64,000 nt of DNA from Caballeronia sp. GAFFF1. Lineage in GTDB: Bacteria; Pseudomonadota; Gammaproteobacteria; Burkholderiales; Burkholderiaceae. Location of the stretch: the NCBI RefSeq assembly GCF_023630705.1, contig NZ_JALQEM010000041.1, positions 62,001-126,000 of the forward strand. Reading direction: 5' to 3'. The notes beneath the pieces were generated by a model. The model did no database searches and was not told the DNA's origin. It saw nothing but the letters and a program-made list of their open reading frames with translations. This document shows positions 1-9,147 of this stretch, piece by piece (position 1 is the stretch's first letter; each line of letters starts with the position of its first letter). Position numbers and translations under genes: made by a program.

Positions 1-209
1 CGATCAAGCCGTCGCCCACGGACGGCCGAAGCCGTCTTATCGAGCTCACCGAGGAAGGACGAAGCCTGCACGAAAGGGCGGCCCCTCTCTGGCAGGAAGC
101 GCAACGGAAGTTCGAGCAACTGAACGGCGTAGACAATGTCACGGCGTTACGGGAGGGATTGAGAGGGGTGGTCGTGGGCGACGTGTCGACGCGTTCGTCG
201 GAAGACTAA
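1..209 (+). CDS. MarR-family regulator, C-terminal end (partial)
   Basis: A frame open from base 3 gives 68 residues ending at TAA 207-209; the gene begins outside the window. It keeps the MarR wing and start of the dimerisation helix (DGRSRLIELTEEGRSLHERA), where the D-x-R pair of the wing and the following L-T-x-x-G are diagnostic. MarR proteins are dimeric cytoplasmic DNA-binding repressors that often answer to phenolic ligands. The recognition helix is not in view, so ligand and target cannot be judged. The gene converges on the minus-strand regulator-hydrolase fusion that ends at 545. Confidence 0.75.
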   Translation, partial: IKPSPTDGRSRLIELTEEGRSLHERAAPLWQEAQRKFEQLNGVDNVTALREGLRGVVVGDVSTRSSED

Positions 210-544
210 GCCCTCCAGACGCATTTGCAACCCACAACGCGATTCATGAAGCCAGTAACCATTCGAGGGAGGGCATGAATCCCTCTGTCACTATTCCCAA
301 CGTGTGTGACCTTCTCCTTGGGGCGAGTTTCGAAAGCTGAGCCCACTTGGCGATGCTGGTATCTATGGCCGTCGATGAAGGCGAGAGTCCGACCCGATTA
401 TGACGGTTTCGAGGTGCGTTTGAGTCAGTCAGCTTGACTGCCGCAAACGGCTCTTGATAGTCGGGTATCGCAATCGCCGTCGGCCAAGGCCGGCCATCGA
501 GCATGAACAACTGAGCGCAGTTGCTCAACGTCTCTTGGCCACAG
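210..544. other. Intergenic, no gene seen
   Basis: This lies between two convergent genes. Open frames here are antisense extensions of the neighbouring hydrolase gene and have no recognisable domain or ribosome site. No clear terminator hairpin with a T-run was found by eye. Confidence 0.5.
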
Positions 545-2095
545 TCAACCCGCAACAGTGCAGACGAACTGCTTGACCTCGTCGAGAACGGGTTGCTGAT
601 TGCCCGCGAAGGGCCAGTGATCCGCGCCGTCGAGCTCGACGAACCGCGCATGCGGGATGTGGCTGGCGAGATGCCGGCCAGCGCCGACGCGTACGGCCCG
701 GTCGCCGGTTCGATGCAGCACCAGGGTCGGCACCGAGATCTGGTCGAGCAGATGCCGCACATCCACGTCGCGCAACGCCGCGAGCACTCCCTTGATGGCT
801 CCCGGGCTCGACGCTGCGCGAAGCAGGCCTGCCCACCACGCTCTCGCCTGAGCATCGCCTGACAAACTCGGCGCGAATGTTTCAATGCCAGCGGGCCCGC
901 CCCAGCCTGCGACGAGCTGCTGTAGCCACACGTCGTACTGACTCGCCTGAAGTGTGTGGGGATAGTCGTGCGTCGCGCTCCCCTTCGCCAAAGACGCGAA
1001 CAGGATGAGACCCGCAAGGCGGTCGGGTTGATCGACGGCGAACTTGATGCATGCCGGTCCGCCTTCCGAGGCGCCAAACAGCACGGCGCGTCGGCTCCCG
1101 GCGGCGTCCAGCACAGTTCCGATGTCCTGCGCGGTCGCGTCGACGTCGGGTTCGTAACCGACTCTGTCCGAGAGCCCGACACCGCGACGATCGAGCAGGA
1201 TGAGACGACCCATGCCGGCGATAGAAGACAGGAACGCCCGGCAGTGGGGCTGTTCCCACACCCGTTCGACGTGAGACACGAAACCGGGCAGCACCAGAAT
1301 GTCGATGCCGCCGACGCCGTAAGTCTGAAAAGCGAGATGGACGCCGTCACTGCTGGCGTAGCGTGTCAATGGCGGGTCCTCGACAGGCGACGTTGCGCCG
1401 TGATCAAGTAGCGCGCAGGTCTCAGAGCCGGGAGCCACATTCAACTCGTCACGAAGGCGCTTCGTCAGAGCCTCGAGGTGCCGCTGGGCCGTGACTCGCT
1501 CTCCCGCGAGCAGAAGGTTACGGACGAGATGCCGGCCGTACACTTCGCTCAACGGATCGAACTCGATCAGGCGGCCGGCGTACTGAGCCGCGGCGGCGTA
1601 GTCGCCCGCCGCGTGCCTGCGGTGCACCACCCGCTCGAGTGCTTGCATGGCCCGGCCGCGCAGGGCCTCCCGGCGAAAGAAAGCCCACTCGTCGAATTGT
1701 GGGCAGTCGCCGGGCGAAAACCCGTCGAGAAAATCGCCGGAATACTGGCGGCACGCTCGTTCAAATTCCCCGCGGTCGCAGGCTTGCTCGAACAGCTGCG
1801 AATCCACCTGCAAAGTGATCGCTGCGGACCATCTGACCGCAGACCGGTCAATAGAAAGCGTCTCGTCGCCTAGCTCATGCTGAAGGCGATGCAACAGACG
1901 CCGCAGCCGCGCTCGTACAACCTCTTCAGACACTTCTGGCCACAACATGGTCGCAAGGACGTCGCGCCCGACGGGGCCCCCCGCTTCAGCCAGAAAGACC
2001 AGCAGAGCCAGGCCCTTGCGCAAGGGCAGCCGGCATACCCGATCATCCCGGCGGATTTCCGGGAATCCAAGCATTCGCACGCTGACAAGAGCCAT
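545..2095 (-). CDS. SARP/BTAD-type transcriptional regulator fused to an alpha/beta-hydrolase
   Basis: The 516-residue product has three parts. Residues 1-90 look like an OmpR-type winged helix (MALVSVRMLGFPEI start, VARMLW-type helix seen as LATMLWPEVSEEVVRARLRR). Residues 95-235 are a helical bacterial transcriptional activator (BTAD) repeat domain. Residues 245-516 are an alpha/beta-hydrolase with nucleophile elbow FGASEGGP, acid in HRTGDRAV and histidine in DGADHWPF. The start is placed at ATG 2095, where the typical domain begins; a TTG at 2125 would add ten residues. In related regulator-hydrolase fusions the hydrolase is thought to sense or process a ligand that controls DNA binding. 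It is divergent from a flavin monooxygenase across about 115 bp, which is its likely target (inference). The hydrolase triad looks complete, so catalysis is possible. Confidence 0.85.
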   Translation of the reverse strand: MALVSVRMLGFPEIRRDDRVCRLPLRKGLALLVFLAEAGGPVGRDVLATMLWPEVSEEVVRARLRRLLHRLQHELGDETLSIDRSAVRWSAAITLQVDSQLFEQACDRGEFERACRQYSGDFLDGFSPGDCPQFDEWAFFRREALRGRAMQALERVVHRRHAAGDYAAAAQYAGRLIEFDPLSEVYGRHLVRNLLLAGERVTAQRHLEALTKRLRDELNVAPGSETCALLDHGATSPVEDPPLTRYASSDGVHLAFQTYGVGGIDILVLPGFVSHVERVWEQPHCRAFLSSIAGMGRLILLDRRGVGLSDRVGYEPDVDATAQDIGTVLDAAGSRRAVLFGASEGGPACIKFAVDQPDRLAGLILFASLAKGSATHDYPHTLQASQYDVWLQQLVAGWGGPAGIETFAPSLSGDAQARAWWAGLLRAASSPGAIKGVLAALRDVDVRHLLDQISVPTLVLHRTGDRAVRVGAGRHLASHIPHARFVELDGADHWPFAGNQQPVLDEVKQFVCTVAG

Positions 2096-2210
2096 AGCGA
2101 GGCGACCCTCGATGACGGCGTCCAAGGGACGCTCAGGGGACGAGCCGATCCTACCATCCCCTGCAATCGAGTCGCTGCGCTAATTGCGACCGATCTACTG
2201 GAGGATTGCC

Positions 2211-3593
2211 ATGAACAAACTCGGTGAACATGCGGTCGTTATCGGCGCGAGCATGAGCGGGTTGCTTGCTACCCGCGTACTGTCGGATTTCTATACGAAA
2301 GTCACTGTGCTCGAACGCGACGCGTTCCCGAGCGCAGACGTGCCACGCAAGGGCGTGCCGCAAGGCCGTCATGCCCATGGGCTCCTCGCGCGCGGCAGCG
2401 CGGTACTCGAGGATCTGTTTCCCGGCTATAGCGGCGAGGTCGTCGCGCAAAGCGGCGGTCTAATCGGCGATGTCGCCAACGATGTCATCTGGATAGGCCA
2501 CAACGCCAGGCTTGCTAACAGCGCCAGCGATCTGACCGGCCTGCTTGCAAGCCGTCCCGTGCTCGAAGGCCATTTGCGCCGGCGCCTCACGAGCTTGCCG
2601 AACATACGCGCGATCGGACATTGCGCGGTCCGTGGTCTCGCGACTGATTCCCTTTGCCGGCGCGTGACCGGTGTCCGCACGAATGCCGAGGGCAAGGCAG
2701 GCGAGATCATCGACGCCGACCTTGTCGTCGATGCGACCGGCCGTGGCTCCGCCAGTGCTGCGTGGCTTCAAGCGTTGAACTATCCATCTCCCGCCGAAGA
2801 GAGGGTCGAGATCGGCATCAGCTATACGACCCGTACGTATCGACGTCGCCCCAGCGATCTCGATGGCAAGCACGGTATCGTCATCGCCGGTAGTGGGCCG
2901 AACTGGCGCAACGGCGTCATGCTCGCGCAGGAATGCGACAGCTGGATCGTCAGTACCGGTGGTTATCTGGGCGACGATGCGCCCGACAACGACGAGGGCT
3001 TTCTCCGGTACCTTGCGACGTTGCCGGCCATGGAGATTCACGACGTTGTCGCCAGAGCGGAGCCTCTGTCGGATTTCAGGCGCTATCGCTACGTCGCCAA
3101 CCTGCGTCGGCGGTACGAGAAGCTCGCCCGTTTCCCGGAACGTTACCTGGTTTTCGGTGATGCCATCTGCAGCTTCAATCCTGTCTACGGGCAGGGCATC
3201 ACGGTAGCGGCAGAGGAAGCGCTAGCGCTTCAGCGGTGCTTGCAGGCGGGCCCCGACGCGCTTGCACGTCGATTCTATGGGGCGGCTGCCAGGATTGTCG
3301 ATATTCCGTGGGACATCGCAGTTGGCAACGACCTCCGCCATCCGCGAGTCAAAGGCGCCCGCCCGCTGATGCGGCGTTTCGTCAACTGGTACATCGGCAA
3401 GCTGCACTGTGCCGCGACGCGCGATAGTGCGCTGGCGACAGCTTTTCTTCAGGTCGTGAACCTCATGATGCCGCCGTCGTCGCTGCTCGCGCCGGAAATC
3501 GCGAGGCGGGTCTGGCAGGGCAACTGGCGGTCCATGCTATCGGTCCCATCGCCTGCAAACGAGGCAGCGCGACGTAGCAGCGTATCGCCATGA
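2211..3593 (+). CDS. FAD-dependent monooxygenase / oxidoreductase
   Basis: The 460-residue product starts at ATG 2211, preceded by GGAGG at 2200; an in-frame TTG at 2184 lacks such a site. It has the FAD-binding beta-alpha-beta fold at the N terminus (VVIGASMSGLLATRVLSD, with the acidic end of strand two in VLERD), a middle motif VVDATGRGS and the second FAD motif VFGDAICSFNPVYGQG. This is the layout of group A flavin hydroxylases and related geranylgeranyl-reductase-like enzymes. The substrate cannot be inferred. It is divergent from the regulator-hydrolase gene and probably controlled by it. It should be a soluble NAD(P)H-dependent enzyme or one loosely bound to the membrane. Confidence 0.85.
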   Translation: MNKLGEHAVVIGASMSGLLATRVLSDFYTKVTVLERDAFPSADVPRKGVPQGRHAHGLLARGSAVLEDLFPGYSGEVVAQSGGLIGDVANDVIWIGHNARLANSASDLTGLLASRPVLEGHLRRRLTSLPNIRAIGHCAVRGLATDSLCRRVTGVRTNAEGKAGEIIDADLVVDATGRGSASAAWLQALNYPSPAEERVEIGISYTTRTYRRRPSDLDGKHGIVIAGSGPNWRNGVMLAQECDSWIVSTGGYLGDDAPDNDEGFLRYLATLPAMEIHDVVARAEPLSDFRRYRYVANLRRRYEKLARFPERYLVFGDAICSFNPVYGQGITVAAEEALALQRCLQAGPDALARRFYGAAARIVDIPWDIAVGNDLRHPRVKGARPLMRRFVNWYIGKLHCAATRDSALATAFLQVVNLMMPPSSLLAPEIARRVWQGNWRSMLSVPSPANEAARRSSVSP

Positions 3594-4080
3594 CCGGGCA
3601 TCGGCTGCTCAGATACCCGCGCGAGCCTCCACCTTGCCCTTACACCAACACGTTATGGCATCCGCTTCGAACCGGACGTATGTGCCAGTGCGGCGAAGCA
3701 AAGCTCAGAAAACGGCTTCTTGTCGCCTTGACCCGGTACTTCTCGACCGCTCGCCGACGTGACGAAACGGCCGTTGGCCATCGAGAACGGGCTGCCAGCT
3801 GGCAGGGGACGCAACTGCAAACCTGTCGCAGGAAAGCCGGAGAAATGCGGTCTTTCTCATTTCGACGTCGCGATCGACGAACGTGGCCCAGAAAGTGCGC
3901 CTTTCTGCCACCGGCGGAAAGTCTTCGCCAAGCGCGGCTGGACGGCGTGAGAGCAGGCAAGAATGTGCCAACTCGTCGGGAAGTCGTGCATCAATCACGG
4001 GGCACGTAGAAACCTTTCGCCCACAGCCGGCACCGAATCCATGGTGTCGGGCATCCTCAAACGCTTCCGGAGAATGATCT
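3594..4080. other. Intergenic, no convincing gene
   Basis: A plus-strand open frame overlaps the monooxygenase stop and runs to about 4009, but it is Arg/Cys-rich, has no domain signature and has the composition of a non-coding frame. I see no RNA gene or repeat. It may hold decayed coding sequence that I cannot identify. Confidence 0.4.
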
Positions 4081-4317
4081 ATGACCAAGGTGACCTGCTC
4101 AGCCGCGGAAATTCAAAAAGCAATTAACATGAAACTCGAAGAGGCTGGCTTGGGCCCGACTTACCGTGTCGGCCTGCCCGTGCGTTTGACACCGCCAACC
4201 CATGACGGGCAAAACTGGCACTTCCTCGATGTCCTGACCGGCACGGTGGAAGAAATCACCATAGTGACTGCGGTGCTCAGCGACGCACGCCGCAGATACG
4301 TCTTGGCCGACGAGTGA
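4081..4317 (+). CDS. Small hypothetical protein (78 aa)
   Basis: ATG 4081 follows GGAG at 4069. The product is soluble-looking with balanced composition: an N-terminal helix rich in charged residues (AEIQKAINMKLEEAG), then short beta-type segments ending RRRYVLADE. I do not recognise a family. Normal codon use for this genome and a ribosome site support a real gene. It stands alone between two long non-coding stretches, so context gives no function. Confidence 0.6.
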   Translation: MTKVTCSAAEIQKAINMKLEEAGLGPTYRVGLPVRLTPPTHDGQNWHFLDVLTGTVEEITIVTAVLSDARRRYVLADE

Positions 4318-4689
4318 AATGGTCCCTTAGTTCAGCACCGCTAGCCACGGGCCGTCCCTCTTTTCGGCTTTCCGCGGTGCGACGAGGGGCGACAGTCAGC
4401 CATGAAGGGACATTCGTTTTGCACGTCGCCATGACGCCCGCATGGCTGGTATTCGGCATCAAGCCGCCCTTCAAGCCGCTTTACTAAGTGACCGTCTGAG
4501 CCAATAAGCGGAACTGCCCCGTCAACCAAGTGAGCGACGAAGCGGCTGGCGGCGCCTGAGTCGTCAAGCGGCTTGGTGGTGCCAGCCATCAAGCGTGCGC
4601 CACGGAAAGGCGGTCAGTGGGCGAATGGAATGAGGGCTACCGTATAGAATGACGGGCCTTCTCGCGCCCTTCGTCGAGCGGGCTCTCAA
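4318..4689. other. Intergenic upstream of the hybrid kinase
   Basis: No supported gene. Minus-strand frames of 65 and 83 codons have no recognisable domain. The stretch presumably carries the promoter of the kinase gene, but I cannot point to clear -35/-10 boxes. Confidence 0.4.
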
Positions 4690-6960
4690 ATGCCACGACG
4701 ACAGACACTACAGGGTTCCCAAGAAGAGACCGACCTAATCGCCAGGTCTCATTTTCGCCTCACGCGCAAGGTGTTGATGTCTGCACTCGCGTTGACTGTC
4801 ATTGGTCCATGGTTTTTCCTCGCTGTTGTTGGGTGGGAAGACTGGCAGGATCGCTTGCTCGCTGCGCGCGATACGACTGAGCGTTCCACGTACATTGCCG
4901 AGGAACACGCGCAAAAGGTATTCGACATAGACAGTGCCCTGGCCGCGCGAGTCCTCGACACGCTGCAGGAGGACAGCCGCGACGCCTTCGTTCGTGACGA
5001 GCGTAACCGAGGTCTCTACGATTACCTCAGGCGCCTAGTGAACGGCTATTCGCAGGTCGACGCATTGTCGGTCTGGACGGCCGAAGGACGACTAGCTGCG
5101 ACGAGTATTGCCTATCCGACGCCCGATCTAAGCATTGTCGATCGCGCTGACTTCCGTGACGCAAGCGCGAACCCGACCAAGCTGTATGTATCCGGCCCGT
5201 TGAAGGGGCGAGTGACCGGCAATGCAACGTTCAACGTCATGAAAGGTGACGTCCGGGCCGACGGAACGTTCGCCGGAGTTGTGTCGATCTCCATGTCAGC
5301 GGCGTACTTCGAGAATTTCTATAGTCAGCTAGCGGATGACAACCCAATCACCTTTGGCTTGATCCGTGGCGACGGTGCGGTGCTTGGCTGGGCGCCCCGT
5401 GCGGCTGCCCGACCAGAACGGATTTCGAGGGATACTCCCTTCTACCGGCTGCTTGCCAGTGGTCGCGATGCTGGCATGGTAAGGATGGTGTCGAGCGTTG
5501 ACGGCGAGGAAAAGGTTTTGGCGTTCAGGCGCGTGGGGAATTACGACGCCTTCGTCACCGCGGGTATCGCGATCAGTTCGCTTCGATCAGCGTGGTTCGC
5601 ACAGTTTTTGAGGGTGGCCCTAGCCACGGCCGTGCCGTCAGCGGCGCTGCTCTTGTTGTTGATCTTCTCACTCAGACGACTCGGACGTGAGGAACGACTG
5701 TGGCGGCTGGCGGAAGAACAATCGGCCATGCGTTCGTCGGTTGAATCGGCCGCAAGGGAAAGTCAACGACTTGAGACGCTTGGCAACATGGTTGCCCTCG
5801 TGGCGCACGACTTCAATAACCTCCTTATGGCGATCCTGGGGTACGCCCATGCTGAGGCCCGGACTAATCCCAAAGGCGGCAGCAGCGCAACGAAGGGAAT
5901 CGTCGATACGGTGCAACGAGGACAACGCCTTACCAGACGGTTACTGTCGGTCTCGCGCAAGCAACCGGTACGGCCTGAGACGGTCGACCTCGCTGACTCA
6001 TCTAGCACTATTGCGCTACTGCGCTCGGCACTTGGAGAAGGAGTCGTGGTCGTACTCCAAGTCGAACAGGGACTTTGGAACATCCACGTTGACCGGGCAG
6101 AGTTCGAGCTAGCGCTTCTTAATATCGCAATTAACGCCCGCGATGCCATGGCAGGACGGGGTCGGCTGCTTCTCGAAATGGCGAATGTCGGCCAATCGGA
6201 GAACGAGCTCGGCTCGCCGTCAGGAACAGGGTTCGTGAGAATTGCGTTGACCGACAACGGCAAGGGCATTGATCCCTCAACGGCGAAACGGGCGTTCGAG
6301 CCTTTCTTTTCGACCAAGCCGCCAGGGCAAGGTACCGGGCTAGGGCTGTCTCAGGTACAGGCATTCTGTGAGTTGTCGGGGGGACATTGCAGTATCGCTG
6401 CCGCTGCTGGAGGCGGCACAGTCGTTAGCTTGTTTCTGCCTCGTGCCCGATGTCGCAGCACCCAAGAAGAAAGTCGTTCCGCCGACAGTCCGATGCCCGA
6501 CAAGCCGTTCGAAAGCATCAACCTGCTCGTTGTTGAAGACGACGAAATGGTCGCCGACGCGCAGGCAGCGATGTTTTCTGCGCTCGGATACGAAGTATCG
6601 CTTGCATCGACTGCGGATGAAGCGTACGGGCTGCTGCAGCCTCCGCACGCCTTCGACGCAGTGATCTCGGACGTACAAATGCCTGGCCATATGACCGGGA
6701 TCGATCTCGCCGAATATCTTCAGCAGAGCCAGCCCGAGTTGCCGCTGTTGATGCTGACCGGCTTTGTTGACCAGGCTGAACGTCTGCGCGAACTGGGCGT
6801 GACTGCGTTCCTTAAGCCAGTCGTAGACATAGGCGCTCTCGACGAGTGGCTTCGACGAAGAGTCAACGCAGCATTGCGAGGGACGAGTGCAGGACCCGGA
6901 GTCGCCGCGTCGAGCGGACGCTTGGTTCATGCCGACGCAGACGCCGCTCGCCGTCGATAG
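4690..6960 (+). CDS. Membrane hybrid sensor histidine kinase with C-terminal receiver
   Basis: The 756-residue inner-membrane protein has a transmembrane helix at about 29-48, a periplasmic sensor of about 250 residues resembling a Cache/PDC domain, a second helix at about 304-328, then a short coiled linker. The kinase core has the phosphate-accepting His373 (VAHDFNNLL), N-box around 478-487 (NIAINARDAM), G1 box DNGKGI at 522 and G2 box GTGLGLS at 548. A receiver domain follows at about 611-730, with acidic pocket VEDDE, phospho-Asp661 (ISDVQMPG) and Lys709. The AHDFNNLL form of the H-box is typical of kinases that also carry a receiver. No separate response regulator or output protein lies nearby, so the phosphorelay partner is encoded elsewhere. 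The ribosome site before ATG 4690 is weak. Confidence 0.9.
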   Translation: MPRRQTLQGSQEETDLIARSHFRLTRKVLMSALALTVIGPWFFLAVVGWEDWQDRLLAARDTTERSTYIAEEHAQKVFDIDSALAARVLDTLQEDSRDAFVRDERNRGLYDYLRRLVNGYSQVDALSVWTAEGRLAATSIAYPTPDLSIVDRADFRDASANPTKLYVSGPLKGRVTGNATFNVMKGDVRADGTFAGVVSISMSAAYFENFYSQLADDNPITFGLIRGDGAVLGWAPRAAARPERISRDTPFYRLLASGRDAGMVRMVSSVDGEEKVLAFRRVGNYDAFVTAGIAISSLRSAWFAQFLRVALATAVPSAALLLLLIFSLRRLGREERLWRLAEEQSAMRSSVESAARESQRLETLGNMVALVAHDFNNLLMAILGYAHAEARTNPKGGSSATKGIVDTVQRGQRLTRRLLSVSRKQPVRPETVDLADSSSTIALLRSALGEGVVVVLQVEQGLWNIHVDRAEFELALLNIAINARDAMAGRGRLLLEMANVGQSENELGSPSGTGFVRIALTDNGKGIDPSTAKRAFEPFFSTKPPGQGTGLGLSQVQAFCELSGGHCSIAAAAGGGTVVSLFLPRARCRSTQEESRSADSPMPDKPFESINLLVVEDDEMVADAQAAMFSALGYEVSLASTADEAYGLLQPPHAFDAVISDVQMPGHMTGIDLAEYLQQSQPELPLLMLTGFVDQAERLRELGVTAFLKPVVDIGALDEWLRRRVNAALRGTSAGPGVAASSGRLVHADADAARRR

Positions 6961-7022
6961 CGGGAGCGGCCCCGGCGCAACGAAGGCGACGACGAAACGG
7001 CTGCCGGACCAGCAGGAACGCA

Positions 7023-7132
7023 CCGGGGAATTCATCGTTCTGACGCGTATCGCCCACGCGCCGGAGGGCGTCGTTATCGCGGAGTTCCCGTGTACCGACG
7101 CCGCGCGTACGTGGTATGAAAGCCCGGCCTAA
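7023..7132 (+). pseudogene. Remnant of a DUF1330-type small protein
   Basis: A plus-strand frame ending at TAA 7130-7132 encodes EFIVLTRIAHAPEGVVIAEF followed by CTDAARTWYESPA. This matches the C-terminal half of DUF1330 proteins, where a VVVIEFP strand is followed by A-A-x-x-W-Y-x-S-P. The N-terminal half and the usual end (S-P-E-Y-Q) are missing, so the gene is truncated at both sides. The match is short and rests on memory of the family pattern. Confidence 0.4.
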
Positions 7133-7363
7133 CAAGAGGTTGCACAGCACCGGTTCCGGTGCGCTAGATCGCGCCGTTCTTGTCGAAGGCGTGTGACGCA
7201 AGCCGTCAACGTCAAGAGTCGACTGGTCGTTGGATGAGGCGATATCGGCCAATAGCAGTCTCTGCGCAAGTTGGGTGACGGAGCACTCAACCGTCCGCTC
7301 GACCTTAAGCTTCGGTCAACGGTCGGCAGATGTGCCAGGCGAGGTCCAAACGTCTCTTCCAAG

Positions 7364-8257
7364 TCACTTTTGAATCGAATCGATCCGCGAAAGAAATAGC
7401 TCGACGATCGGCGAACGATTGGTCCTGTTGTAGCCGACGACGAGATCGATCGTCGGCGCTTCGCCCTTCAACGGCCGGCTCGTGACCGACCAGGGAAGGA
7501 AATTCTCCGCGTAGGACGGCAACAACGCGACGCCGCGCGTCGATGCGATCAGCGACAACGCCATCGTCAGGTTGTGAACGCGATGCGCCGGTTCGATATC
7601 GAGGCCGTTATCGGCGAGATATTGCTCGATGGCCCTACGCATGGGACCGGCGACTTCCGATCCGCCGATGAAAAGCTCGCCAGCAAGTTCACGAACGTCT
7701 ACCTTCTTGTGCGCCGTAAGACGATGGTCGCTCGGCATCACGACGATGAACGGCTCGCGCGCGACGGTCACATACTCCAGCGCCGGCTGGCCGGGCTCGG
7801 CACGCATGAAGGCAATATCCAGCCGTCCCATCGACAATCCCTCCGCGAGATCGGGCGAGTGCTCGCTCGATACCGTCAAGTCAATGTTCTGCAGATCGCC
7901 CGCCAGCGCGCGAGTCGCTTCCGCGAGCCAGACGACTTCCTGCCCGCTCAGGAACCCGACCGCGAAGACCGGTTTGGTGGGCCGCGCCGCGCGGCGCGCG
8001 GCCTCGCGTGCTGCGTTCACTTGCGCCAGCGCGAGCCTCGCGTGGTCGAGGAATGCCCGGCCGGCATCGGTCAGTTCGACGCCACGCGCGCTGCGCACCA
8101 GCAGTTGAACGCCGACCTCATATTCGAGGTCGCGAATCTGTCTGCTCAGTGAAGGCTGCGATGTATGGAGCCGTTTTTCGGCCGCCACCGTCAGGCTGCC
8201 CTCTTCTGCTACGCCGATGAAGTACCGCAAGTGGCGAAGTTCCATGTGCGTGTCCAT
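7364..8257 (-). CDS. LysR-family transcriptional regulator
   Basis: The 297-residue product has the LysR winged helix at residues 5-64 (MELRHLRYFIGVAEEGSLTV, then LHTSQPSLSRQIRDLE) and the two-lobed effector-binding domain at about 90-292. It may start at the ATG at 8245, which gives the canonical MELRHLRYF N terminus; neither start has a strong ribosome site. It is divergent from the SDR-led run beginning at 8386 across about 130 bp, the usual place for a LysR operator, so it probably controls that run (inference). The effector is unknown. Confidence 0.92.
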   Translation of the reverse strand: MDTHMELRHLRYFIGVAEEGSLTVAAEKRLHTSQPSLSRQIRDLEYEVGVQLLVRSARGVELTDAGRAFLDHARLALAQVNAAREAARRAARPTKPVFAVGFLSGQEVVWLAEATRALAGDLQNIDLTVSSEHSPDLAEGLSMGRLDIAFMRAEPGQPALEYVTVAREPFIVVMPSDHRLTAHKKVDVRELAGELFIGGSEVAGPMRRAIEQYLADNGLDIEPAHRVHNLTMALSLIASTRGVALLPSYAENFLPWSVTSRPLKGEAPTIDLVVGYNRTNRSPIVELFLSRIDSIQK

Positions 8258-8385
8258 GCCCGTGAGGTATGGGGGCCAGCTTATAAAGTCTTTCTCGCGG
8301 CGGCAAGCCCCGATTATCTTTCGTTTCCATCAGGGGCGCGATCCTGTGCGTCTCCATCGGAAAGGCAGGCCGAAAAGGAAACGAC

Positions 8386-9105
8386 ATGAATGCCCTCGCA
8401 GGAAAGACCGCCGTCGTCACGGGCGCTTCGCGCGGCAGCGGCCGGGCTGCCGCGCTGGCGTTGGCGCGAGCCGGGGCGCAGGTCATCGTTCACGACGGTC
8501 GCGGCGCAAGCGAAACCGAGAGCGTCGTGCGCGAGATCCGCGGCATCGGGAGCCGATGCGGCGCGATCGCCGCCGACCTGTCAACGCGCGAAGGCCCATA
8601 CCGGCTCGCACGGCAGATCCGCGCGATTGTGGGCGAGCGGCTCGACATCCTTGTCGCGAACGCCGGCATGTCGGTGAGCGACGTCGCCGACGAACTGTCC
8701 GTCGAGGAATTCGATCAGCGGCTCGCGCTCGACATCCGCGCTACGTTATTTCTCATTCAGCAGTTGCTTCCCATCATGTGCATGAGGAGCAACGTCACGT
8801 TTCTTTTGCTGCCGGCGCATGAGGCTGGGAGCGGACTTCACGCAGTCGACGCGGCGATCCGCGGCGCGATGGAAACCCTGGTCAGGCACTTCGCCTTCGC
8901 TCTCGGCGGACGCGGCATTCGCGTCAACGGCGTGGCGGAAGGTTACGCTCACGCGAGGACGACGACGCCAGCGTTGGCGGACCACGCGCGTGAGAGCAGG
9001 GGCGATGACGTCGGCAGCATCATCAGCTTTTTGGCATCGGACGCGGCGCGCTGGATCACGGGCGAGATCGTGCGCGTAAGCGAACGTGAACGCGCCGGGC
9101 GCTGA
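8386..9105 (+). CDS. SDR-fold protein lacking the catalytic Ser-Tyr-Lys
   Basis: The 239-residue protein starts at ATG 8386 behind AAGGAAACG. It has an intact NAD(P)-binding start (VVTGASRGSGRAAALAL) and the structural NAG motif (LVANAGMS). It aligns without gaps to the SDR at 12146 over residues 1-170. At the catalytic sites of that paralogue it differs: Ser141/Ser142 are Leu141/Leu142, Tyr155 is Asp155 and Lys159 is Arg159. The substrate-loop region is about nine residues shorter and the C terminus loses the usual D-G-G. It should bind cofactor but not catalyse normal carbonyl reduction. The frame is intact, which suggests a retained role (sensor, partner subunit) or recent decay. Confidence 0.85.
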   Translation: MNALAGKTAVVTGASRGSGRAAALALARAGAQVIVHDGRGASETESVVREIRGIGSRCGAIAADLSTREGPYRLARQIRAIVGERLDILVANAGMSVSDVADELSVEEFDQRLALDIRATLFLIQQLLPIMCMRSNVTFLLLPAHEAGSGLHAVDAAIRGAMETLVRHFAFALGGRGIRVNGVAEGYAHARTTTPALADHARESRGDDVGSIISFLASDAARWITGEIVRVSERERAGR

Positions 9106-9147
9106 GAGGAACCGTCAATATCCGTCCCACCCAAAAGGATAAGAATC

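Noticed and set aside
244..1350. 368-codon minus-strand frame overlapping the regulator-hydrolase gene
   Set aside because: It runs in another frame of the same strand, is Ser/Arg-rich and has no domain, whereas the hydrolase reading has its full catalytic set.
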